Origin: Polytrichum commune | Lineage: Eukaryota; Streptophyta; Polytrichopsida; Polytrichales; Polytrichaceae | Direction: 5' to 3' | DNA length: 60,000 nt | Assembly (NCBI GenBank): GCA_950295325.1 | Contig: OX485805.1 | Coordinates: 31,919,501-31,979,500 of the forward strand | Shown here: positions 25,082 through 34,354 of the stretch, in pieces | Numbering within the stretch: the first letter of the stretch is position 1 | How the letters are laid out: each line of letters starts with the position of its first letter | The notes under the pieces: model-generated | Databases searched by the model: none | What the model was told of the DNA's origin: nothing | Seen by the model: only the letters and a program-made list of their open reading frames with translations | Translations under genes and position numbers: made by a program

Positions 25082-28000
25082 CTATACAAACATTCCGACA
25101 TGTACAATTTCTTCAAACAAACAAACCCCCCCCAACCCTTCTGGTATTTTCCTTAAATATTTGCATCCTTTGAATGACACTTCCTCCAAAGCCTTGAGAG
25201 TGCATATTCCGGAAGGGATCTCCTCAAGGGCCTCAAACTCCGACATACACAATTTCTTCAAACAAGCCAACCCCCCCAACCCTTCCGGTATTTTCCGTAA
25301 AGATTTGCATTCATTGAAGGATAATTCCTCCAAAGCCTTGAGAGTGCATATTCCGGAAGGGAACTCCTCAAGGGCCTCCCATTCCGACATGTACAATTTC
25401 TTCAAACAAGCCAACCCCCCCAACCCTTCCGGTATTTTCCTCAAAGATTTGCATCCATTGAAATGCAATTCCTCCAAAGCCTTGAGAGTGCATATTCCGG
25501 AAGGGAACTCCTCCAAGGCCTCCCAATCCCACATGTACAATTTCCTCAAACTAGTCAACCCTTCCAGTATTTCCCTCAAAAATTTATAATCATGGAATTG
25601 CATCCCTCCAAAGCCTTGAGAGTGCATATTCCCGAAGGGATCTCCTCCAAGGCCTCGCAATCCCACATGTACAATTTCCTCAAGCAAGTTAACCCCCCCA
25701 ACCCTTCCGGTATTTTCCGTAAAGATGTGCATCCATTGAAGGATAATTCCTCCAAAGCCTTGAGAGTGCATATTCCGGAAGGGAACTCCTCAAGGGCCTC
25801 GCACTCCGACATGTACAATTTCCTCAAACAAGTCAACCCCCCCAACCCTTCCGGTATTTTCCGTAAAGATTTGCATCCATTGAAGGATAATGCCTCCAAA
25901 GCCTTGAGAGTGCATATTCTGGAAAGGAACTCCTCCAAGGCCTCGCAATCCCACATGTGCAATTTCTTCAAACAAGTCAACCCCCCAACCCTTCCGGTAT
26001 TTCCCTCAATGATTTGCATCCATCGAAACATAATTCCTCCAAAGCCTTGAGAGTGCATATTCCAGAAGGGAACTCCTCCAAGGCCTCGCAATCCCACATG
26101 TGCAATTTCCTCAAACAAGTTAACCCCCCCAACCCTTCCGGTATTTCCCTCAATGATTTGCATCCATCGAAATATAATTCCTCCAAAGCCTTCAGAGTGC
26201 ATATTCCGGAAGGGAACTCCTCCAAGGCTTCACAACGTGCCATATGCAACTTCTTCAAAGAAGTCAACCCTCCCAACCCTCCTGGTATTTTCCGTAAAGA
26301 TTTGCATTCATAAAAGGATAATGCCTCCAAAGCCTTGAGAGTGCATATTCCGGAAGGGAACTCCTCCAAGGCCTCGCAATCCCACATGTGCAGTTTCTTC
26401 AAACAAGTTAACCCCCCCAACCCTTCCGGTATTTCCCTCAATGATTTGCATCCATTGAAATATAATTCTTCCAAAGCCTTGAGAGTGCATATTCCGGAAG
26501 GGAACTCCTCCAAGGCCTCGCAATCCCACATGTGCAATTTCTTCAAACAAGTCAACCCCCCCAACCCTTCCGGTATTTCCCTCAATGATTTGCATCCATC
26601 GAAACATAATTCCTCCAAAGCCTTGAGAGTGCATATTCCAGAAGGGAACTCCTCCAAGGCCTCGCAATCCCACATGTGTAGTTTCTTCAAACAAGTCAAC
26701 CCCCCCAACCCTTCCGGTATTTTCCGTAAAGATTTGCATTCATAAAAGGATAATGCCTCCAAAGCCTTGAGAGTGCATATTCCGGAAGGGAACTCCTCCA
26801 AGGCCTCGCAATCCCACATGTGCAATTTCTTCAAACAATTCAACCCCCCCAACCCTTCCGGTATTTCCCTCAATGATTTGCATCCATCGAAACATAATTC
26901 CTCCAAAGCCTTGAGAGTGCATATTCCAGAAGGGAACTCCTCCAAGGCCTCCCAATCCCACATGTGTAGTTTCTTCAAACAAGTCAACCCCCCCAACCCT
27001 TCCGGTATTTTCCGTAAAGATTTGCATTCATAAAAGGATAATGCCTCCAAAGCCTTGAGAGTGCATATTCCGGAAGGGAACTCCTCCAAGGCCTCGCAAT
27101 CCCACATGTGCAATTTCCTCAAACAAGTCAACCCCCCCAACCCTTCCGGTATTTCCCTCAATGATTTGCATCCATCGAAATATAATTCCTCCAAAGCCTT
27201 CAGAGTGCATATTCCGGAAGGGAACTCCTCCAAGGCTTCGCAACGTGCCATGTGCAACTCCTTCAAACAAGACAACCCTCCCAACCCTCCTGGTATTTTC
27301 CGTAAAGATTTGCATTCATAAAAGGATAATGCCTCCAAAGCCTTGAGAGTGCATATTCCGGAAGGGAACTCCTCTAAGGCCTCGCAATCCCACATGTGCA
27401 GTTTCTTCAAACAAGTCAACCCCCCCAACCCTTCCGGTATTTTCCGTAAAGATTTGCATTCATAAAAGGATAATTCCTCCAAAGCCTTGAGAGTGCATAT
27501 TCCGGAAGGGAACTCCTCCAAGGCCTCGCAATCCCACATGTGCAATTTCTTCAAACAAGTCAACCCCCCCAATCCTTCCGGTATTTCCCTCAATGATTTG
27601 CATCCATTGAAATATAAATCTTCCAAAGCCTTGAGAGTGCATATTCCGGAAGGGAACTCCTCCAAGGCCTCGCAATCCCACATGTGCAATTTCCTCAAAC
27701 AAGTCAACCCTCCCAACCCTTCCGGTATTTCCCTCAATGATTTGCATCCATCGAAATATAATTCCTCCAAAGCCTTGAGAGTGCATATTCCGGAAGGGAA
27801 CTCCTCCAAGGCTTCGCAACGTGCCATGTGCAACTTCTTCAAACAAGACAACCCTCCCAACCCTCCTGGTACTTTCCGTAAAGATTTCCATTCATAAAAG
27901 GATAATGCCTCCAAAGCCTTGAGAGTGCATATTCCGGAAGGGAACTCCTCCAAGGCCTCGCAATCCCACATGTGCAGTTTCTTCAAACAAGTCAACCCCC

Positions 28001-28980
28001 CCAACCCTTCCGGTATGTTTTGTAAAGATTTGCATTCATAAAAGGATAATGCCTCCAAAGCCTTGAGAGTGCATATTCCGGAAGGGAACGCCTCCAAGGC
28101 CTCGCAATCCCACATGTGCAATTTCTTCAAACAAGTCAACCCCCCCAACCCTTCCGGTATTTCCCTTAATGATTTGCATCCATTGAAATATAAATCTTCC
28201 AAAGCCTTGAGAGTGCATATTCCGGAAGGGAACTCCTCCAAGGCCTCGCAATCCCACATGTGCAATTTCCTCAAACAAGTTAACCCCCCCAACCCTTCCG
28301 GTATTTCCCTCAATGATTTGCATCCATCGAAATATAATTCCTCCAAAGCCTTGAGAGTGCATATTCCGGAAGGGAACTCTTCCAAGGCTTCGCAACGTGC
28401 CATGTGCAACTTCTTCAAACAAGACAACCCTCCCAACCCTCCTGGTATTTTCCGTAAAGATTTGCACCAATATAAATATAATTCCTCCAAAGCCTGGAGA
28501 GTGCATATTCCGGAAGGGAACTCCTCCAAGGCCTCGCAATCCCACATGTGCAGTTTCTTCAAACAAGTCAACCCCCCCAACCCTTCCGGTATTTTCCGTA
28601 AAGATTTGCATTCATAAAAGGATAATTCCTCCAAAGCCTTGAGAGTGCATATTCCGGAAGGGAACTCCTCCAAGGCCTCGCAATCCCACATGTGCAATTT
28701 CTTCAAACAAGTCAACCCCCCCAACCCTTCCGGTATTTTCCGTAAAGATTTGCATCCATTAAAGGTTAATTCCTCCAAAGCCTTGAGAGTGCATATTCCG
28801 GAAGGGAACTCCTCCAAGGCTTCGCAACGTGACATATACAATTTCTTCAAACAAGTCAGCCCGCCCAACCCTTCCGGTATTTTCCGTAAAGATTTGCATC
28901 CATGGAAGAATAATTCCTCCAAAGCCTTGAGAGTGCATATTCCTAATGGGAACTCCTCCAAGCTCAGACATGTTGAGATG
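25082..28980 (-). repeat. Tandem array of 27 units of 144 bp encoding LRRs
   Basis: The anchor GAGAGTGCATATTCC (plus strand) recurs 27 times, from 25198 to 28930. All spacings are exactly 144 bp except one of 132 bp (25486 to 25618). Each unit encodes 48 residues, that is two LRRs. Units are nearly identical in DNA as well as protein, with variants shared between distant units, indicating recent unequal exchange or gene conversion. Each unit contains a tract of about 7 C; deviations to 6 C (25981-25986) and 8 C (about 25126-25133) coincide with frame changes. The short spacing reflects deletions around 25556-25610, which also change frame. Confidence 0.92.
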
Positions 28981-31900
28981 TCCAATTTGACTAGAGATGA
29001 CAAATCGATTAAGTCTTTGGGGAGTGTTTTCAAATTTTTGCATTGAGAAATGGTGAGTTCTTCCAATTCTAACTTTCCAAGGCCAACTGGAAATTGCCCT
29101 TGTGGGAACGTGCACTTGATGAAAGATACTTCTTTCAAGAATTTAGGTTGGAAATTTTGGAATATAGTAGGTGTGCAAATTATGATTTCAAATAGTTCAA
29201 GTACACCCAATTGTTGAAGGTGGTCTTCACCAACATTCATGAATTCGTTGATAAAATACCTATGTTGCTGTAAAATGTTTGAGAAATGGATCCTCAACCA
29301 TTTCAGTGTCACAGTTTTGGTAATGATAGCTAAAAGCATGTCGGTATGTTCACAATTGTTAATACTCAAAAATCGTAGGTTTTTCATAGTGTTCACACCT
29401 ACAATTGTTTGAATTGCAAAATGATTCCTTTCAAACGTAGTAAATGAAAGGCCTTCCACAAGTTCTATGCCCTGCAAGTACAACACCACATGCAATTAAT
29501 TCCCTAGTATAATTATCACCATATTCTAACAAAGTAGCAAAGAATCTACAATTTCATTTGCATTATGTATCATACCTTGTGATTCCAATGTTTGAGGAAT
29601 GTTGTCAAAGATAAATTCCACGCTCGAGTTTGTTGAAACTCTTTTTCAACAATCATGCGTCCCATATCCCGCAATTGATCATGTATATCCAAAATGCCCC
29701 TTTTGTCAAATTTCACCAATGATTTGTCTTGTAGACTTTCCAATGTTTGTTGGGCACTATTGATGTCATCATGAAACTTTCTAAGTAGTGTTGCTTTTGT
29801 AAACTTCCAATCACCAATTGAGGAGCCCTTGGAAAAGAAACAACATATGTCTAAAAACATACTTTGTTCTTTCTCACCGAGTTCATCAAAGCTAATCCTC
29901 AATGTTTCCCATATTTTTCCATCTATGCTTCCATCATGTCTTGCCCTCAACAACCTTTGTAAAGTTCGCTCCCATATTCTCAACCTCCTTTCTCCATACA
30001 AATAACTACCCATCACCTCCAAACTCAAAGGAAGCCCATCACAAGCCTTTACAATCTTCTCAACTACATGTTCCAAATATGGCAAACATGGTTGGTTGGT
30101 CGCAAATGCATGGAGAGAAAATAATTTTGTGGATTGCTCTTTATCAAGGGTCTCCATATCTACTTTACCATTTATAGGTACATGTTGTTTCAAAGACTCC
30201 CATCTACGGGAAGTAGCAATTAGTTTGCTACCATGAACATCAAGACATGTGCAATCACCTAATAGTTCTTCCAGTTGCGTTGCGTTGCCCACATTGTCCA
30301 AAACAATAAGGATTTTTTCGGTCTCTTGCAATTGTTTCAAAAATTTGTGCCCTTCTTTCAATATTTTGGTTCGAGGTGGCTCTTTCACATCTTGTAGTTT
30401 GTATTTCACGTGAATGGTACAACTTTCACATGTAAAGTCACCCACGAAGCATGTCGCACCAAATTTGTGGGAAACATGGTCGCTTAGAGCATTTGCCAAA
30501 GTTGATTTGCCAATTCCTCCCATGCCAAGAATCCCCAACCTACCAAGGTTGTGAAGTTGCTTCTCCAATTCCAATATCTTTCCTTCGAGTCCGACCAATT
30601 TGGAGATTCGTTTTGTTTCCTTAGTGACCTGCATAAAATGTCAAATGAAAACTTTCATTGCCATCTAACAAACCTCACTAGAAAAATACCACTAAATTCC
30701 AAAGTTTACCAATAAAGTCACAATGCACAACCTTTAGACCCCTACTAAAAGTTGATAATGAAGGTTGACCTCATTCAATGCTTACTTGATGAGCTATTTT
30801 ATTTGATGTTGTGATGTTTGAATTCTCTTGAGCACTTGATGACGAAATGGAATTTGCCTCCAAGAAATTTGATATGTAACGTGGCAACCATTGAGCAAAA
30901 ATGATAAACATTTGCCACAAAAGAAGAATTGCCCATATATTGAATGCATGGAGTTTTTGTTTGACCATTGTCCAACATCGCTTTGGATGTTCAATAAAAT
31001 TGCTAGGAGTTGTGGATTCGTGCAAAATTTCAGCCACTCTCACATCACTAGGAACCTTGAGCATTGCATCACTTTTGACTTTTCTCAACCTCTCAAAGAT
31101 ATCAAGGAATGTGGGCCTGTTCAAAGGCTTCAAAGACCGACATTCATGTATCAATGATTTCAAATCTTTAGAGCAAGTTTTAGGTAACTCCAGTCTCTCA
31201 TTTTCCGAATACCTCACATAGTCACAATACCTCTCTCCACTGTAAGGTCTCTTGTTCGAAAGAATCTCGTAGCACATCATGCCAAAACTAAACACATCCA
31301 TTTTGAATGCATCCACCTCTGATCTTCGTTTTGTATAAGCTTCAGGTGCCATATATCCGAGAGTACCAAAACAACCTCCATTTGTAGGCACTTGTGGGGA
31401 GTTTTTCACTTCAATCTTTGAAATCCCAAAATCAAGTATCTTCACATGCACATGTTCCAATGTTGAGCCACCCATTGAAGTCAATATAACATTATCAGGC
31501 TTCAAATCACGATGCGCCACTTTCATGTCATGAAGATAACACATTCCACTTCCAATTTGTATCAAAATGTCAACTCCCATGGCCTTTGTGATCATATCTC
31601 CTTCCAAAAACTTTGATAAGCTCAAAATTCCTTGTTCCATGACGATTTCAAATCTTTTACTTTCTCTTGCACGTGCGTCACATTCCGTTGATAAGCCACA
31701 ACCAAAGAACTTGATGATATTGGGATGATCCAATCCGCCCAAAATACTAGCCTCCTTGCGAACAATTGTTTCATGCTCAAGGTTCTCAACTTTGAAAATC
31801 TTTGTAGCAGTTTCAAATCCAAACCATTGGGTTGAGTATACACTCCCATACGCCCCATTACCCAAAAGCTTAGGTGCCTTCCCATAGTCAGGGGATTCAA

Positions 31901-32513
31901 AGTTATCTGGAAAGATGATGCTATCTAATTCACCACCCGTGGCCTTTTCCAACCCCCTTATTCGTTCCATCAAATATCGCAAAAGCATGCAATGATCGTG
32001 GCAATTGTCAATTGTGCACAAATCAACTTCCTTGGAAAGTCGTTCAAATATTGCATTTTGGTCTTGCTCAACTTCATCAATGGTTGTCGGGTAGAATGTT
32101 GTAGACTTTTCCATATCTCGGATTTCAACCTCGCGACTGGGAAAAGATTGGCAAAATATTTCGCACATTGTGTGGAAACAATACTCAAAGTCCAAGAGAA
32201 GTTCTCTGAAGGATTCTTTGTTATTCAATTGCATTACCACCACTCGACACCAATCACCAACCTCGCAACATTCTTCAACCATATGCCTTGCTTTCTTCAT
32301 AATACCAAGCATCTCTTGCTCTACTTGGTGGAACACATCCCCCCCATAGGCACCATCGATCATGCTTTGAATTGTTTCCACACCATTTTGAATGTTCACC
32401 AACAAATTCTTGCATTGCCTACTATTCAAAACCTCTCGGTTTTCCTCTATTTTAGGGAAGTTTGTAACTTCCTCTAGTAAGCCTTGTATGTTTGTCATAA
32501 TTTGCATATGTTC
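25082..32513 (-). CDS. Kinase-NB-ARC-LRR immune receptor gene (PNL class)
   Basis: Three large exons join in one frame through phase-0 introns: 32513-30786 (kinase), 30628-29576 (NB-ARC) and 29471 downward (LRR). Splice sites are canonical (donors GTAAGC and GTATGA; acceptors TTATGCAG and ACTTGCAG). The product would exceed 2,000 residues. By family logic it is a cytoplasmic or membrane-linked receptor: the LRR senses, NB-ARC switches with nucleotide, and the kinase signals. NB-ARC and LRR are of TNL type, but a kinase replaces the TIR domain. Fusions of this order are described from mosses (PNL). The first exon upstream of 32513 was not identified. Frame breaks occur near the 3' end of the LRR exon. 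Whether the gene is intact depends on those C-runs. Confidence 0.85.
25977..29471 (-). CDS. Exon: leucine-rich repeats, main open frame
   Basis: The exon opens with GIELVEGLSFTTFE, like the start of TNL LRR regions, followed by about 150 residues of irregular LRRs (28930-29471). Then comes a highly regular array built from two alternating 24-residue repeats: CKSLRKIPEGLGGLTCLKKL and CEALEEFPSGICTLKALEEL. Leucine spacing and the terminal Cys of each strand fit plant-type cysteine-rich LRRs. The main frame is 1,164 codons and ends in a stop at 25977, just after a C-run that has 6 instead of 7 C (25981-25986). LRR coding continues beyond in other frames (25600-25980, then 25127-25600), so the original array was longer. 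Confidence 0.88.
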   Translation of the reverse strand, partial: GIELVEGLSFTTFERNHFAIQTIVGVNTMKNLRFLSINNCEHTDMLLAIITKTVTLKWLRIHFSNILQQHRYFINEFMNVGEDHLQQLGVLELFEIIICTPTIFQNFQPKFLKEVSFIKCTFPQGQFPVGLGKLELEELTISQCKNLKTLPKDLIDLSSLVKLDISTCLSLEEFPLGICTLKALEELFFHGCKSLRKIPEGLGGLTCLKKLYMSRCEALEEFPSGICTLKALEELTFNGCKSLRKIPEGLGGLTCLKKLHMWDCEALEEFPSGICTLKALEELSFYECKSLRKIPEGLGGLTCLKKLHMWDCEALEEFPSGICTLQALEELYLYWCKSLRKIPGGLGGLSCLKKLHMARCEALEEFPSGICTLKALEELYFDGCKSLREIPEGLGGLTCLRKLHMWDCEALEEFPSGICTLKALEDLYFNGCKSLREIPEGLGGLTCLKKLHMWDCEALEAFPSGICTLKALEALSFYECKSLQNIPEGLGGLTCLKKLHMWDCEALEEFPSGICTLKALEALSFYEWKSLRKVPGGLGGLSCLKKLHMARCEALEEFPSGICTLKALEELYFDGCKSLREIPEGLGGLTCLRKLHMWDCEALEEFPSGICTLKALEDLYFNGCKSLREIPEGLGGLTCLKKLHMWDCEALEEFPSGICTLKALEELSFYECKSLRKIPEGLGGLTCLKKLHMWDCEALEEFPSGICTLKALEALSFYECKSLRKIPGGLGGLSCLKELHMARCEALEEFPSGICTLKALEELYFDGCKSLREIPEGLGGLTCLRKLHMWDCEALEEFPSGICTLKALEALSFYECKSLRKIPEGLGGLTCLKKLHMWDWEALEEFPSGICTLKALEELCFDGCKSLREIPEGLGGLNCLKKLHMWDCEALEEFPSGICTLKALEALSFYECKSLRKIPEGLGGLTCLKKLHMWDCEALEEFPSGICTLKALEELCFDGCKSLREIPEGLGGLTCLKKLHMWDCEALEEFPSGICTLKALEELYFNGCKSLREIPEGLGGLTCLKKLHMWDCEALEEFPSGICTLKALEALSFYECKSLRKIPGGLGGLTSLKKLHMARCEALEEFPSGICTLKALEELYFDGCKSLREIPEGLGGLTCLRKLHMWDCEALEEFPSGICTLKALEELCFDGCKSLREIPEGLGG
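29576..30628 (-). CDS. Exon: NB-ARC nucleotide-binding domain, TNL type
   Basis: 351 codons, phase 0 at both ends. P-loop GMGGIGKST (residues about 35-43), kinase-2 KILIVLDNV (105-113), RNBS-B GSKLIATSRR (133-142), RNBS-C-like KLFSLHAFATN (168-178), GLPL as CDGLPLSLEVMGSYL (196-210), RNBS-D MFLDICCFF (257-265), and MHD-like DIHDQLRDMG (314-323). The aspartate ending kinase-2 and the LDIxCFF form of RNBS-D are characteristic of TIR-type NLRs rather than CC-type. The MHD methionine is replaced by isoleucine (IHD), a common natural variant. All nucleotide-binding motifs are complete. Confidence 0.92.
30786..32513 (-). CDS. Exon: helical N-terminal region and Ser/Thr kinase domain, possible membrane segment
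   Basis: 576 codons, entered after TTTTTCCAG in phase 0. Residues 1-200 are helical with no domain I can name. The kinase follows with all catalytic marks: Gly loop GNGAYGSV (218-225), Lys in ATKIF (238), helix-C Glu in RKEASIL (254), HRDLKPDN (334-341), DFG (361-363), APE (389-391). It should be active, and the HRDLKPDN form indicates Ser/Thr specificity. After the kinase, residues about 524-543 are strongly hydrophobic (FNIWAILLLWQMFIIFAQWL), a candidate membrane or amphipathic anchor between kinase and NB-ARC. A Ser-rich linker ends the exon. The ORF reads into the intron to a stop at 30771, which is not part of the spliced product. Confidence 0.88.
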
Positions 32514-32750
32514 CTGGAAAATCAAACACAAAACATCACAATCAACATAATTATGTGATATACCAATATGCAAGACACAAAACCTTGGGGAAGTTTGTAA
32601 CTTCCTTTAGTAAGCCTTGTATATTTGTCATTTTCATAAAGGAACCGCTCTTTGTCCGTCTTCCATCAAATCATACTTTGCATATATTCCTACTAAATCA
32701 TACACAAAACATCACAAATCAATAAAATATTTAATATTCCAATATGCAAG
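32455..32750 (-). repeat. Partial tandem duplication at the 5' border of the kinase exon
   Basis: The segment from GGGAAGTTTGTAACTTCCT through the acceptor to ACACAAAACATCACAA and the AATATGCAAGACA motif (about 32455-32577) is repeated just upstream at about 32587-32750. The upstream copy has an insert of about 44 bp and loses the clean acceptor. The duplicated piece encodes the first residues of the kinase exon. It could supply an alternative or decoy exon. Confidence 0.7.
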
Positions 32751-34350
32751 ACAAAAAGGAAAATTATTTTCATTCTTTGACGAGAATAAAACTACAAGCG
32801 TCCTCAAGCTAAGCATAACTAGAACCTCAAATGTTCATATTCACAAGAAGCTAATGAATGATATTCAACGTACCAACCACAACCTCTTCAAATTGAAATC
32901 AATACAATATGCTCAAATGAAAAAATACAATTATAGTTCATTCTACAATGACAATTCTCCTTTAAAGCTTTAGATGCTTCCACATGACAACTCACATTGT
33001 TAACCTTGACAAGACACAATGTACACAACTCAATGAACAAAATTTTAAAATTGAGAGGTGAACTACACAATTCACCTTTTCTTCAAGAACTACAACAATG
33101 TAATCAACCAACATAATCAAATGTTTAAAACTATTAATGCATATTATTCCTTCCCTAACAACGTTTAATGATGAAACATAAGTTATTAATTTAGGCCATA
33201 GATAGATATTTAAGCCAAGTCCGGTCATCAACATACAAAACCAAACATGTCAAACTAGATACACTTAGCATGAATGGTTAAGACAAAACCATTGTCATTG
33301 AATTAGCAATTCAACTTCAACAGGCATAATGTGCACTCTATTTGATTCTATCAATAGATCCCTCTACTTGCAATATGCACATGCCTACCTCTAAATGTTC
33401 GCCCACTATGTCACAATGTGTATATATCTATGTCTCAAAGACACTATTATTGTAGATTATCAAGTTGGTCATCACTAGCTAGCTTTGCACAATGTCTACC
33501 TAGTGTTGTTTATTCTATAGTTTGTATTTGCTCGACAAATCTTAAATTCTTAGTTCAAGGAGAACATGTTGCAAGGTGGAACGATCATCCTACCAGATGA
33601 CTTCCTCTAACTTCCTAAGAACATTTCTAGCTTAGGATTTCAACTACACTAAATTGGCTCATCAATGTGACAATATTAATCCCCCAACATGTCATGAATA
33701 TATTACAAATATTGTAATATTGAATGTCAAATTGGACTAAAATTGCTACATGAAAATATTCTATTGGTAAATAAGTAACAAGATCATTGTTAGTAATATT
33801 GAAAAAACATCTTAGATCCTAGTCTTCACAATAGCACGTACACTTACCTAGATCCACTTGTTGAAGTGAAATTTGACTTTACCATAGTAACTTGGTATCG
33901 CAAGTCAACACCTCAACCCCCGTGCACAAAAACGTGTCTTTAAGCTACATACATGCATTTTTGGACGATTGTTTTAAAAACGATCATGTGTAATTCTCTC
34001 TTCAAATGCACTTTTGAAGTATGGTGTGATGAAATTGATTCAAATACACATTGTGGAAGCATATATATAATACGTATGCTAATCATCAATGTTGCATATG
34101 AAAATTATTCTTTTTCTTCTCTTACATTAGAGAATTGCTATGTAAAGTTTCAAACCACTAAAGATAAAAATGTTATTGTGTTTCAAATTCCAAGAGAAAC
34201 AAAAAAAAAAATTGTGCATATAGGTCGTACATCAATCCCCCTTCGTCCTTTAAGGGTTAAACACATTGGATTCGATTCAACCATTCAATCTAATTAAACA
34301 TCTACACTTGCAAACTCCTACTTACAATTGGTTTGGGACTCGATCTTACA
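32751..34350. other. Upstream DNA of the receptor gene; first exon not found
   Basis: This stretch must contain the promoter and probably a first exon of the kinase-NB-ARC-LRR gene, but no frame with good splice borders is recognisable. It is AT-rich, with only short ORFs lacking motifs. Confidence 0.4.
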
Positions 34351-34354
34351 ACCA

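Noticed and set aside
25077-29046. Plus-strand ORFs of up to 195 codons across the LRR array (SNKALRVHIPEGNSSKASQ-like)
   Set aside because: They are periodic mirror frames of the 144-bp LRR units. The minus strand has the recognisable LRR protein and splice structure.
30901-32477. Plus-strand and alternative minus-strand ORFs of 66-161 codons over the kinase exon
   Set aside because: Shadow frames of the kinase coding sequence, with no motifs of their own.
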